Assembly (NCBI GenBank): GCA_030530205.1
Contig: JAUMVK010000002.1
Coordinates: 179,481 to 243,480, forward strand
DNA from: RGIG3701 sp030530205
GTDB lineage: Bacteria; Planctomycetota; Planctomycetia; Pirellulales; Thermoguttaceae
Direction: 5' to 3'
Length of the DNA: 64,000 nucleotides
This document shows, one piece after another, positions 1-7,754 of the stretch (positions within the stretch are counted from its first letter, which is position 1; each line of letters opens with the position of its first letter). The notes under the pieces are model-generated. The model was not told the DNA's origin, ran no database searches, and saw only the letters and a program-made list of their open reading frames with translations. Both the position numbers and the translations under genes were made by a program.

Positions 1-678
1 GGTCAACAGGCGGGGGGTAAATGGTTTGGTTTCGCGGGTCTTGACGTTCAGCAAGCAGTTCCGGCAAGCGAGCCAAAAGGGAGCCTCCACCGCCTTCAAA
101 AGACCGGTTTCCGGGGCCGTCTGGATCCACCAAGACTTATAATTAAATTCCTGACAAATCGACCATTTCGCCCGCACATACGCGAAAACATCGCGGGAAA
201 GTTTTTCAGTGAAATCGTCTTTGTACCGATCCGCAAGGAATCTTTCAACCGATCGCCGGGCCGGGCCGTCATCGACACAAAGCCGCCAGCCGTCCGCGTC
301 ATCGTATCGGAGCCACTGCGAACCAAAAAGAAGAAAAGCCGGGGTTTCGTGTTGAATTAAAAAAGCGTCACCACAAACCGCCGCCGAGACTTTGGCCGGA
401 ATCAGTTCACCGTTCCGCCGTCCACGTCCGCGGGGCCGGGTGGATTTCAGACCATCGCCGGGGGCCGGAGCAGCCGGAGCTGCGGGAGCAGCGGAGACCG
501 AGACGGAGGCCGGAGCGGGTGGAATCCGCGAACCGTCCGCAAGGCCGTTTTCCGCCTGTTTGCGGGGCCGTCCGGGTTTCCTGACCGTTTGCCCCTGCGA
601 GCCGTCCGCGGGCCGCCCTGCGCCGATTTTCGCCACGTCATCGGGGGTATTGATTGAAACAATAGGTTTATTCTCCAT
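1..678 (-). CDS. P4-family DNA primase/helicase, N-terminal part (cut by window edge)
   Basis: Open from an ATG at 678 to the left edge, giving 226 residues of a longer protein. The first 90 or so residues are a disordered Ala/Pro/Gly/Arg-rich arm with AT-hook-like RKPGRPRK and RPRGRGRR patches. The visible end (..CRNCLLNVKTRETKPFTPRLLT, split here) is the pattern that opens the D5_N region of phage/plasmid P4-type primases, where a short strand is followed by 'tg...phsp...lt'. The helicase part would lie off the window. The start has a strong GGGAGG nine bases upstream and overlaps the end of the TOPRIM gene by 11 bases, so the two are translationally coupled. Role inferred: replication of an integrated plasmid-like element. 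I am fairly sure of the family, less of the exact type. Confidence 0.65.
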   Translation of the reverse strand, partial: MENKPIVSINTPDDVAKIGAGRPADGSQGQTVRKPGRPRKQAENGLADGSRIPPAPASVSVSAAPAAPAAPAPGDGLKSTRPRGRGRRNGELIPAKVSAAVCGDAFLIQHETPAFLLFGSQWLRYDDADGWRLCVDDGPARRSVERFLADRYKDDFTEKLSRDVFAYVRAKWSICQEFNYKSWWIQTAPETGLLKAVEAPFWLACRNCLLNVKTRETKPFTPRLLT

Positions 679-1810
679 ATCTTATTCCCTCCCAATCATT
701 AACCGGAGTTAAATTTCTAAAGTCAAAAAACATTTCCCGAACCAGGGCCGCAAGTGTTCGCGCCGTTACTTCACCGCGCCCGCCGGTATAGCCATCAAAA
801 TAATCGATCACTTCCACCGCGTCCGATTTTTCGGAAAAGTGGTTTGGGTAGTATGCAAGGGCGTCCACATTACGAGCCACACCGAGCAACGAGCGAGCCG
901 CCCGCCGCGCATACTCAAACCCTGCGGAATCGTTATCAGGCCAAATAAAAACATCTTTTCCGCGGAAATATTCAGAGTATTCAGGTTTCCAAGCCCCCGC
1001 GCCGTTTGGGAAACAGACGGCCAAAACCCCCTGTTTCCAATACCAGCGAGCCAAAAAAGCATTAAGCCGAAACGCTGCTTTTTCCCCTTCCACGATGAAA
1101 ACGCCTTGCGCCGATTTCAAGCCGGGGAGCCTCCACGGAATCGGGGGCAAACCTCCACCGCCGCGGATATAGCCGCCCGCCGCCGTTTCGTAATGATAGG
1201 CCCGAAAACTCTTTTTAGGTTTGCCGTTCGCCGCCTGCTCTTTCCATTCGATCCGCTTCCAAAGCTGGTACAGATTCCCGGAGCCGTCCCGGTACTCAAA
1301 CAGAAAAGCCCTCAAATATTTGGACGTTTGCGGATTTAATGGAACGTTAATGAAAACATCAGGGACTTGCGTCACGCTATACCAGAAACGCTTTTTTCCG
1401 TTTTGTTCCTCAATCCCGTTCTTTTTATGAATCAGGATTTCGGAACCCTGCGAGCCGGAACCAGTACCGGAGCCGGAGCGAGTGCCAGGGCGAACCAGAG
1501 GAAAAGCCGGGGCCTTGACCGCCTGCGAGAGTTCACCGGGTTTAAGAAGCCTCCCACGTTCCGCCGGGGCTTTCTTCCAAGCCGCTTCACATTGGTGAAT
1601 AAAATCAGCCGTGTTTCCATCGTTCCACGGGGGCACACATCGGGGATTATAATAATCCCATAAAAAACCGGTCACTTGTTCCGCCGTCAAATCAAATCCC
1701 TCTACCAATTTTGAGGCCGCGCTAAAAAGAACCGTTTGCCCGCCCTCTCCCTGCACCGCCGGGGGGAGTTTCTGAACGTATTGTATAATTCGATTTTCCA
1801 AATTACTCAT
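668..1810 (-). CDS. TOPRIM-domain primase-like protein
   Basis: 380 residues. The C-terminal half contains the TOPRIM signature: an acidic strand FIVEGEKAA near residue 240, and FIWPDNDSAG near residue 290, where the DxD pair and following Ser/Gly match the metal-binding motif of primases and plasmid/phage replication proteins. The middle is Ser/Gly/Thr-rich and looks like a flexible linker. The N-terminal 90 residues resemble the PriCT-like helical segment in similar element proteins, but I cannot be sure. The start is set by AGGAGG seven bases before ATG at 1810. It overlaps the next gene (P4 primase). A 19-codon leader reading frame ends inside its ribosome binding site. Likely makes or regulates primers for element replication. 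Confidence 0.7.
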   Translation of the reverse strand: MSNLENRIIQYVQKLPPAVQGEGGQTVLFSAASKLVEGFDLTAEQVTGFLWDYYNPRCVPPWNDGNTADFIHQCEAAWKKAPAERGRLLKPGELSQAVKAPAFPLVRPGTRSGSGTGSGSQGSEILIHKKNGIEEQNGKKRFWYSVTQVPDVFINVPLNPQTSKYLRAFLFEYRDGSGNLYQLWKRIEWKEQAANGKPKKSFRAYHYETAAGGYIRGGGGLPPIPWRLPGLKSAQGVFIVEGEKAAFRLNAFLARWYWKQGVLAVCFPNGAGAWKPEYSEYFRGKDVFIWPDNDSAGFEYARRAARSLLGVARNVDALAYYPNHFSEKSDAVEVIDYFDGYTGGRGEVTARTLAALVREMFFDFRNLTPVNDWEGIRYGE

Positions 1811-1821
1811 AGATTAACCTC

Positions 1822-1881
1822 CTACAGTTCAAGCAGACCCCTTGACACTTCCAGAATTTGAATTATAATAGGAGGTATCAT
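1822..1881 (-). CDS. Candidate 19-residue leader peptide upstream of the TOPRIM gene
   Basis: A short frame (ATG at 1881, TAG at 1822-1824) lies directly before the TOPRIM gene, and its stop codon overlaps the AGGAGG of that gene (TAGGAGG). Its own ribosome binding site is weak. In IncFII/IncIalpha-type plasmids a leader frame ending at the rep ribosome binding site couples Rep synthesis to leader translation, and an antisense RNA blocks it. Here the predicted antisense RNA begins at the leader start codon. Translation is not shown by sequence alone; the frame could be chance. Confidence 0.35.
   Translation of the reverse strand: MIPPIIIQILEVSRGLLEL
1842..1869 (+). promoter_or_regulatory. 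Consensus sigma-70 promoter for a plus-strand small RNA
   Basis: TTGACA at 1842-1847 and TATAAT at 1864-1869 with a 16-base spacer: both hexamers are perfect. There is no plus-strand gene downstream; the next thing in that direction is a hairpin with a T-run about 75 bases on, so the likely product is a short RNA. Confidence 0.65.
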
Positions 1882-1943
1882 TTAGGGGCTTTCTGCCTGA
1901 ATCACGCCGCGCCGGTTACGGGAATAATCGACGCGGCTTTTTT
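1876..1943 (+). ncRNA. Candidate antisense (copy-control type) RNA, about 68 nt
   Basis: The span runs from the expected start point of the consensus promoter to a T-run. It ends in a hairpin GCCGCG (1906-1911) / CGCGGC (1932-1937), with a smaller CCG-GUUA-CGG stem inside, followed by six T residues. It is wholly antisense to the leader of the TOPRIM/primase mRNA, including the leader-peptide start. This is the layout of counter-transcribed RNAs that set plasmid copy number. Seen: promoter, hairpin, T-run, antisense position. Inferred: that it is made and that it represses the primase operon. Confidence 0.55.
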
Positions 1944-1951
1944 ATTGGAAA

Positions 1952-2551
1952 TCAGGAATTGGACCAAGAAACTGAAAAAGTCAATCTTTTGCCAAACACC
2001 GAATCAGTCCAGAACGGGATCACACTGTCGCACCACGAACTAAAAAGGCGAACTCTCCAACCGTCCACCTTCGTCCCGGTCGCCTTTGCCAACTCTTGCA
2101 AGCCGTCAAGACTAATCAGGGTTTTCCCATCGCCGAAAGTCTGGACGTAATCGGCGGCCCCCTTCATTTCTTCCAGTTTGCGCCGCGCCCCTTCCACATC
2201 TTTCAAAATGCGGGTCAATGGGTCACGCCGATATTGGAGATCGTCAGGGTCGAACCAGACCGTTCCATCGTCCAAGACTATCCCTTCAATGGGGTCCCCA
2301 AAGAAATTCAAGTGAAGGGGCGAACCTACGTCACGCACCGCGTCAATCGAATCTTCAGGACCATTAAACCCAATAATAGGCACGTCATCGTCATCGAGGA
2401 CGGCTTCAAATTGTTCGTCTGTCAGGTCATCGCTAAAGAGGAATTTCACCTTTTGCGAGCAGTGTTTTTCAATGAAGTCCGAAAGCGTCCGCGTTTTCTC
2501 AAACATCGCGTCCAGATCATTCAGGGTATTCTTTCGGGTTTCTGCCATCAT
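1952..2551 (-). CDS. Hypothetical acidic protein of integrated element
   Basis: 199 residues, not recognised. The N-terminal third is strongly acidic (a DDDD run near residue 74) and the middle has DDGTVWFDPDDL. A helical stretch follows, then 'GDGKTLISLDGLQELAKATG'. No catalytic motif or membrane segment is visible. ATG at 2551 is immediately followed by a second ATG. It sits four bases after the stop of the HTH gene with GGAGG inside the junction, so the two are co-transcribed and probably co-translated. Likely an accessory gene of the element carrying the primase. Confidence 0.55.
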   Translation of the reverse strand: MMAETRKNTLNDLDAMFEKTRTLSDFIEKHCSQKVKFLFSDDLTDEQFEAVLDDDDVPIIGFNGPEDSIDAVRDVGSPLHLNFFGDPIEGIVLDDGTVWFDPDDLQYRRDPLTRILKDVEGARRKLEEMKGAADYVQTFGDGKTLISLDGLQELAKATGTKVDGWRVRLFSSWCDSVIPFWTDSVFGKRLTFSVSWSNS

Positions 2552-2554
2552 CGT

Positions 2555-2770
2555 TCAAGCCTCCTTTTCGTTATGGTTTTCCAGACACTTCACGCCGGAG
2601 GCCGCTTTCTGTTTTTCCGCGAGCCACGCCTCCACCGCTTCACGTGAAAAGCGGACCAGGCGACCGAGTTTCACACACGGCAAACCGCTATTCGTCCGCA
2701 AGTAATTGACCGTCCGCACCGAGCATTTCAGCAGGTCCGCAACATCGTCAATAGTCAAAAATTCACTCAT
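2555..2770 (-). CDS. Excisionase-like helix-turn-helix DNA-binding protein
   Basis: 71 residues, nearly all a winged-helix excisionase/MerR-like domain: 'LTIDDVADLLKCSVRTV' is the HTH, 'LRTNSGLPCVKLGRLVRF' the wing, and 'REAVEAWLAEKQ' the closing helix. This family includes directionality factors of integrative elements and small regulators. The same architecture occurs at 6180-6455 beside an integrase and, as a remnant, at 10235-10459, so these are paralogues from related elements. AAGGAG precedes the ATG. It begins the minus-strand operon leading to the primase. Confidence 0.75.
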   Translation of the reverse strand: MSEFLTIDDVADLLKCSVRTVNYLRTNSGLPCVKLGRLVRFSREAVEAWLAEKQKAASGVKCLENHNEKEA

Positions 2771-2980
2771 TGTAAACTCCTTACAGGAAAGAATCTTTCA
2801 GAGGGGTTTCAAAACGCTTGAATCACTTGCCCTCTACTAAACACAGAAAAACCGTTAAAAAAGCGGTATTAAGAATTGGATTTTTAAAAAAGAAAACGCC
2901 GGAAACATCGTATTTCCCAGCGTCAAAAAATTTTCAAGAAATTTTACAGGGCGGTACTAAATCCGGTGTAAGCAATGGTA

Positions 2981-3799
2981 TTAATCTTCATCATTACAGG
3001 CGCATTTACTCAAATCCCCGAGAAGGGATTTACGGACCGAATCTACAGCGTCTTTCAATTTTGGGTTTTTTCTAAACAGTTGCTCATCAAATCCAAAGAT
3101 TTCGGCTAATCGAGCATTTGACAAATATTTTCTATTGGATTTTTGCTTTGGTTCTTGTAGTAGAATATCCATTTCTACAACTTTTGCAATCCACATTATT
3201 CTTTCCAAATCCATTTTTCGACGCTTCTGTTTAGGTTTAATAACCATTGGGGTTTCCGTAACCATACTTTCTAATCGTTCTTCTATTTGGGCTATTCCTT
3301 TTTCAGTTACTACCCATTCACTACATACAATAACCGCTTTTTCACAGGTATATATTTCCTCAAAATCTTTTTTTTCCTCTGCACGATCTGCCATAATTTT
3401 ACTCTTTACATCTTCACCATTCTTTCTCCACCAATCAGATATTGAATCATCAAATGATAAATCCTGAATCCAATCCGTTTTCCAATCCCATTCACCAAAC
3501 ATATCCCAATCGGTTTCAAACACTCCATCTTCATCTTTTTCCGGGGAAATCTTTTCAATACTTTCTCCCAGAGTTCCATAACACTTTTGAATTTTTAATT
3601 TGTGTTTTACTAAACCAGAATCTTCAAGTTCCATAAATTCTTTCTGCGGGACACAAACCAAGAGTAGGAAATTATCAATCGAACGAATATCAACACTCGT
3701 ATGAAAAGAAAAGTCCTCTCCATAATTAGGACGCTCATCAATCTTATTCAGATAAAAGGCATACAAAACACGATTCAAATTTTCCTGATTGCTAATCAT
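2981..3799 (-). CDS. Hypothetical protein
   Basis: 272 residues from the ATG at 3799, chosen because AAGGGGAAAG lies just before it; an upstream ATG at 3823 has no ribosome binding site. Not recognised. It is rich in Trp and acidic residues in the middle (around residues 95-130, 'DWDMFGEWDWKTDW'), then Lys-rich with a basic PKQKRRKMDLERIMW stretch near residue 200, and a C-terminal region reading like a small helical DNA-binding or interaction domain ('LSNARLAEIFGF'). No signal peptide or membrane segment. Base composition is more AT-rich than the neighbouring primase genes, suggesting a cargo gene. Confidence 0.55.
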   Translation of the reverse strand: MISNQENLNRVLYAFYLNKIDERPNYGEDFSFHTSVDIRSIDNFLLLVCVPQKEFMELEDSGLVKHKLKIQKCYGTLGESIEKISPEKDEDGVFETDWDMFGEWDWKTDWIQDLSFDDSISDWWRKNGEDVKSKIMADRAEEKKDFEEIYTCEKAVIVCSEWVVTEKGIAQIEERLESMVTETPMVIKPKQKRRKMDLERIMWIAKVVEMDILLQEPKQKSNRKYLSNARLAEIFGFDEQLFRKNPKLKDAVDSVRKSLLGDLSKCACNDED

Positions 3800-4727
3800 T
3801 TCTTTCCCCTTGCGAAATGTCACGGAATATTAAATCACCTTATGGGTTTATTTTACCTCTTATTGCTATTGTTTCAAGCCCTAAATTCCAAAAAAAAGAA
3901 AATTTTATAATTTCGATTTTAGGATAGTTGCAAAATAGAAAATATTCTAAACCGGAAACCAATTTTTCCCCAATAAGAAGGGCCTTCGCCGGCAGTAGGG
4001 GGAGAGAGTAAGGGGAAAGAACCTAGAGCGCAAATCAAAGAGCGAAACGGACCGGGGCCAGGGGCCTTTTGCCACTCATTGATTATTGTACTTTTCATAG
4101 GAGAGACGAAAAGCACCGTCCTTGACTCTTGACCCGTCCGAAATAAAAGGCCCTCAAATTTGACGTTCTTTTTTTAGATTATCGGAGCGAGCGGAAAAGC
4201 GTTTTCCCTCCATAATCGGAGCGGATCAAAGAGAGGGAATCAGGCCCTCTCAAAAGTCCGAGCGGATCCGCAAGGTATGAGAGCAGGGCAAGTGCCTCTC
4301 ACCTTTTCAGTTCGCGAACCAGAGAGAGGGCAGGGAGCAGCGCGAAACAAAACGCCGGAGGCCGGAGCGGATTTCGGGAAGTACTCCAAGCGACCGAGAC
4401 CGGAGGCCGGAGAGCAGAGAGCAAGGAGCAGAGAATCGGAACGGAGGCCGGAGCCGTCATCGGACCGGAGCAGGGATCAGCAGAGCGAGCGGACCAAGAG
4501 AGAGGTTAAACAGAATCGACCGGGATCCACCGCCGGAGAAATCGCCGAAAAGTTTTCTTTCTGGTTTGCTTTCCCTCTCTCCGTCCGTCCACCTGTTAGA
4601 GCGAACCAGAGAGAGGGGTTTAAGGGGGGAGAGGAATTGAAAAACGGACGGAATTAAATCAGGCGAGTAGCCCCCGTTTAAGCCCCCGCCCTCTGCCAAA
4701 CATCGTAATTAACGGACTCTAACCAAC
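3800..4727. other. Long non-coding purine-rich stretch with short repeats at the element's right end
   Basis: No convincing gene. From about 4150 to 4640 the plus strand is dominated by G/A, with repeated GGAGGCCGGAG units (near 4350, 4400, 4445) and GAGAGAGG blocks. A 17-bp direct repeat, GCGAACCAGAGAGAGGG, occurs at 4314-4330 and 4601-4617. A 126-codon frame at 4277-4657 is the by-product of this biased composition. The position between the element's genes and the putative attachment core suggests an origin, transfer or partition region, but no known origin motif is recognisable. Confidence 0.4.
4314..4617. repeat. 17-bp direct repeat pair in purine-rich region
   Basis: GCGAACCAGAGAGAGGG at 4314-4330 and again, exactly, at 4601-4617. 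The pair brackets the densest part of the purine-rich segment. Iterated short repeats in a non-coding block next to replication genes are typical of plasmid origins (iterons), but two copies are too few to call it one. Confidence 0.4.
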
Positions 4728-4739
4728 CCCCTAGAGTAT
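4728..4739. repeat. Putative attachment core, left copy (CCCCTAGAGTAT)
   Basis: Twelve-base sequence repeated exactly at 8752-8763. Each copy lies between the end of one element and the integrase gene of the next, and each is followed within a few bases by a terminator hairpin. This fits attachment-core duplication flanking the 4.0-kb element that carries the integrase at 4869-6152. Confidence 0.5.
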
Positions 4740-4742
4740 CGG

Positions 4743-4775
4743 GACAGGTGAATTTTGGTTCACCTGTCTTTTTTT
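4743..4775 (+). terminator. Rho-independent terminator
   Basis: Perfect 10-bp stem GACAGGTGAA (4743-4752) / TTCACCTGTC (4759-4768) with a 6-base loop, followed by seven T residues. It stops plus-strand transcription. No obvious plus-strand gene precedes it, so it may insulate the integrase side of the element from transcription entering across the attachment core. Confidence 0.75.
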
Positions 4776-4787
4776 ATTTTCTTGTTC

Positions 4788-4827
4788 GTGCGTCTCAAGT
4801 GCCCTTTTTTACGACACTTGAGACACA
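4788..4827. repeat. Inverted repeat next to integrase
   Basis: GTGCGTCTCAAGTG and CACTTGAGACACAC face each other: 10 perfect pairs (4792-4801 / 4815-4824) and three more outside one mismatch, around a 13-base spacer. There is no T-run, so it is not a simple terminator for the integrase. Between attachment core and integrase gene it could be an arm-type integrase or excisionase binding site. Confidence 0.4.
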
Positions 4828-4868
4828 CCTAAAAATTTTCCTTGCGTTTCCTTTCTATTGATTGATTC

Positions 4869-6152
4869 TCATTTCTTCCCGGTTTTCACCCCGGTGTTCT
4901 CCCCGGTGTGGTCCCCGGTGCCCTCGTCTGAATCCCGCGGAGACTCTCGACGAGAGGCCGCAGGGTAATCAAATTCGGGAACCTGAAAATAATTTTTTTC
5001 GCTGATTTGCTGAGTATGCCCGAGCCACTTGCAAACCGTCGCGATGGGGTAACCCATCCGCTGGAGTTCTGAATCCCGGGTTGACCGCAAATTCTGGAAA
5101 ATCTTCGGCCAGACCGGAAGGCCCGACCGTTTCAGAATCCCCGTCAACTCTTTCCGCAGGAGCGCTGCAGAACTTTCCGACTGTTTCAAGTCCGGGAAAA
5201 CCTTTTCAGTTTTTGCCGGTTCCCGTTCCAGGACTTGCACGAGTTCCCGCCGGTATTCCTCAACGGCTCGCCGGATTTCGGGGAAACACGGAATCAGACG
5301 CGTCGTAAACTCGCCCCGTTCCTGTTGGGAGAGGCTCGTTTTTTTGGGAATCTTAATCGTGATTCGATCGGGCTGAATATCGGCCCAGGTCATAAAAGCG
5401 ATTTCTGACGGAAGCCGCAGACCGCCCCAGCGGCCGAAACTGAAAATCAGTTTCATTCGGGCATCCGGGCACGCTTCCAGGACCTGACACGCGAGTTCTG
5501 GCCCGATGTAAAAATCCCGGGAGCGGCTCGTTTCCGAGCTTCCCTTGAAATCCTGAAACGGATTTTTTTCAAACCAGCCGAGCCGGATTCCATCATTGAA
5601 AAGGCCCTTCAAATGCTTTATTCGGCGTCCCCAAGTGCCTACTGCATAAGTGGACTGCATACAGGTATAAACCTGATTTGCAAGTAAAGGAGTGACAAAA
5701 TCGGCCCGTTTCGCAAGGACTTTTTGGATTTCTTTTTCGTCGGCCTTGTAATTCCCCGGGCGTTGATTGGCAAGGCATCGGACCATCATATTCACCGCGA
5801 CGCGGCGATTCCGGGAGGTTCGAGCCTTTGGAATCCGCCCATTTATTGGAAAGGTGACGAAATGTTCAATCAGTTCCCCGAGGGTCCCACACTCAACGCG
5901 AGGTTCAGCGAGGCCAGCTTCGACGAGTTTTTCATAGAAACTGCGTTTGCTCTGCCATATCTTTTTTAACCACAGCTGCGTTTGAACCGAAACCCCGCCA
6001 AGCTGGGGAGCCGCGAGCAGTTCTTCGAGTTTCTGTTTAGTAAATTCAGCCTCTTTTCGGGTCGGGAAATCATAAAAGCGCTTGCGTTTATGATTGACTA
6101 CGATTTCAATTCCAAAGGAATTCCAATTTTTATTTTTGAATATGGAAGCCAT
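4869..6152 (-). CDS. Tyrosine-type site-specific integrase
   Basis: 427 residues. The N-terminal part (to about residue 60) is an AP2-like arm-binding segment with the 'R(K)EAEFTKQKLEEL' helix, residues 85-200 a SAM-like core-binding domain, and residues 215-400 the catalytic domain. Visible catalytic elements are the first Arg box 'GRWGGLRLPSE', the second Arg in 'NLRSTRDSEL' (where most relatives have HxxR), and the LGH..Y block 'WLGHTQQISEKNYF' with the Tyr nucleophile. The tail is a charged low-complexity run. The start follows AAAGAGA. An excisionase-like gene lies 27 bases upstream. Expected to recombine the 4728/8752 cores. Confidence 0.85.
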   Translation of the reverse strand: MASIFKNKNWNSFGIEIVVNHKRKRFYDFPTRKEAEFTKQKLEELLAAPQLGGVSVQTQLWLKKIWQSKRSFYEKLVEAGLAEPRVECGTLGELIEHFVTFPINGRIPKARTSRNRRVAVNMMVRCLANQRPGNYKADEKEIQKVLAKRADFVTPLLANQVYTCMQSTYAVGTWGRRIKHLKGLFNDGIRLGWFEKNPFQDFKGSSETSRSRDFYIGPELACQVLEACPDARMKLIFSFGRWGGLRLPSEIAFMTWADIQPDRITIKIPKKTSLSQQERGEFTTRLIPCFPEIRRAVEEYRRELVQVLEREPAKTEKVFPDLKQSESSAALLRKELTGILKRSGLPVWPKIFQNLRSTRDSELQRMGYPIATVCKWLGHTQQISEKNYFQVPEFDYPAASRRESPRDSDEGTGDHTGENTGVKTGKK

Positions 6153-6179
6153 TCCAATCTCTTTCTAGTATAGCAAAAT

Positions 6180-6455
6180 TTATTCTTGAGGGCAATCCCC
6201 CCTGACTGAAATTTCAACAAAATTCGGAACTTTTTCCGCTTTCCGATTTCGGGAGATCCATTCCTGAACATCTTCCAACAGAAAGAAAACTTTCCGACCG
6301 ACCTGCACCCAGGGAAGGCCCTGATGGGTGCGCAAATTGTCAACGTGCCGAAGTGAGCAGTGGAACAGTTTCTTTAAGTCCTCACGCGTCAACAGCTGCG
6401 GCGTTTTTTGTTCCGGGTAATTTTGCCCTAAATCCTGAGAGTTTTCCTGATTCAT
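6180..6455 (-). CDS. Excisionase-like HTH protein
   Basis: 91 residues. The HTH/wing reads 'LLTREDLKKLFHCSLRHV', 'LRTHQGLPWVQVGRKVFF' and 'EDVQEWISRNRK', the same design as the protein at 2555-2770. A polar 20-residue extension precedes it and a short tail follows. It lies directly upstream of the integrase and on the same strand, the usual place for a recombination directionality factor. AAAGGATTTG precedes the start. A regulator role is the alternative. Confidence 0.7.
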   Translation of the reverse strand: MNQENSQDLGQNYPEQKTPQLLTREDLKKLFHCSLRHVDNLRTHQGLPWVQVGRKVFFLLEDVQEWISRNRKAEKVPNFVEISVRGDCPQE

Positions 6456-6719
6456 CTTTTCAAATCCTTTCTAATTTTGAATCATTTCCGCCCCAAAATG
6501 CACCTTGCAGTTTGGAGACGAAAAGGAGAACTCTCTAATATCGGCAAAAATTTAACAAAATTCTTTCCGGTACAGTAAAACTTTAGAAAAAATCCAAAAT
6601 AAGTTTGAAATTTTCCCCAAGTGCCGTAAATCAAGGACCCTATGAATAAAAAAACTTTTTCAAAAACTCGATAATTTGGGTAAAATCGCCCTATTTCCTG
6701 TACCAATCAGACGCGCATT
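6456..6719. other. Intergenic region, no gene seen
   Basis: AT-rich spacer between the Rep cluster and the excisionase-like gene. Minus-strand frames here are short and lack ribosome binding sites. It probably holds the promoter of the excisionase-integrase pair, but no clear hexamers stand out. Confidence 0.4.
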
Positions 6720-6929
6720 TTACACAATTTCCCAGCCGCCCCCCTCAAATTCCCAGAACTCCGGAAATCCCAGCGGAGCCAGGCCCTCTTGAATTTCTTC
6801 CAGCGTGGAATAGTCCGGTTTTTTCGACTTCGTGAACCCCCGAACCACCTGATTAAAGGTCTGTTTCTCGATTACTTTGCAAAGGGTCTGCTCCGCCTTT
6901 TGGGAGACAACCTCGGAATAGTATTTCAC
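6720..6929 (-). CDS. Small hypothetical protein downstream of Rep
   Basis: 69 residues from a GTG at 6929, three bases after the Rep stop, so translation is probably coupled. Not recognised. The sequence is helical in the first half ('VVSQKAEQTLCKVIEKQ') and ends in an aromatic/Gly-rich tail ('GFPEFWEFEGGGWEIV'). No ribosome binding site stands alone. Kept because the frame runs exactly from Rep with coding-like composition. Confidence 0.4.
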   Translation of the reverse strand: MKYYSEVVSQKAEQTLCKVIEKQTFNQVVRGFTKSKKPDYSTLEEIQEGLAPLGFPEFWEFEGGGWEIV

Positions 6930-6932
6930 CAG

Positions 6933-7754
6933 CTACGCCGCGTCAAAAACCTTTTCGAGCGAAAATGAAGCCACCGACGCCAGGCAGCCAAGGGCCTGCT
7001 TGATCAGCCGTTCCGCCGATGGGGGCGAGGGGAGAGGTTTATATTTTTTCAGGTCGTCCCGAGTTCGGGTTTTTGGCCGGGTCTCTGCGAAATAATACTC
7101 GAACGCCGCCCGCGTGCGCTCCCAAATCGGCGCGTTTGGGATTTCGTTTTCACTTCCCCGCACTTTGTCCCGGGCGAGAATCCGGAACCAGTCACGGGAA
7201 GCAATCTCGACCAGAGCCGCGGCCGAGTTTCGCAAATCGTCGAAAGTTTCGATTCCATACCGCCGCAAATACTCACGCCTGAACCGGAATTCCACGCGCG
7301 TCAAATCCTTCGGCACGAGTGCCATTTCATCCCCCAGGAACGTCTTGCAAAAAGTATCATAATAAACCGGATCGCTCGTCATCACTTGCCGGTGTTTGTC
7401 ATAAATGCACAGTTCACAGTTTTTGGAATGAATGGTCAAGGTTTCGATTTTTCCGGTTTTCAGACTGGCATACATTTGAAAACCGCCCCGGCAACGGGTA
7501 CAGACACGGGGCCCCGCCTGGATCGCCTGAACAAAATCCGTGATGGGGGCAAGGAGCATTACTTGCATATCGACCCGGGAAATTTTCTCCTCTTTCAGAA
7601 TAAAACCCTCAGCCGCCAGGCAGTCTTTAAGCGTATCGACCGCCCTGAATAAATCCGTTCGCGCCAGGCACTCGAACCCGAAGCGGACGCAGACCGGCGG
7701 AATGTTCGTTTTGGGGTTGCTATGAATGTAAAGTTTCACGCCGTGGCTCTCCAT
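6933..7754 (-). CDS. Replication initiation protein, Rep_trans-like
   Basis: 273 residues. The start at 7754 (ATG sharing its A with the upstream TGA) is preferred to one at 7808. Features that match the Rep_trans family (rolling-circle initiators of plasmids and conjugative elements) are an N-terminal beta region 'GVKLYIHSNP', the strand 'ISRVDMQVML' with R-x-D, 'TLTIHSKNCELCIYDKHRQ', and the later 'DLTRVEFRFRREYLRR' followed by 'FDDL'. The nicking Tyr cannot be fixed from one sequence. It would nick an origin and let the excised element replicate. The candidate origin is the GC-rich gap at 8249-8751. Confidence 0.65.
   Translation of the reverse strand: MESHGVKLYIHSNPKTNIPPVCVRFGFECLARTDLFRAVDTLKDCLAAEGFILKEEKISRVDMQVMLLAPITDFVQAIQAGPRVCTRCRGGFQMYASLKTGKIETLTIHSKNCELCIYDKHRQVMTSDPVYYDTFCKTFLGDEMALVPKDLTRVEFRFRREYLRRYGIETFDDLRNSAAALVEIASRDWFRILARDKVRGSENEIPNAPIWERTRAAFEYYFAETRPKTRTRDDLKKYKPLPSPPSAERLIKQALGCLASVASFSLEKVFDAA

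Noticed and set aside
4277..4657. 126-codon plus-strand frame, Arg/Glu/Pro-rich
   Set aside because: It follows purely from the repeated purine-rich sequence, has no ribosome binding site and a composition unlike any neighbour.
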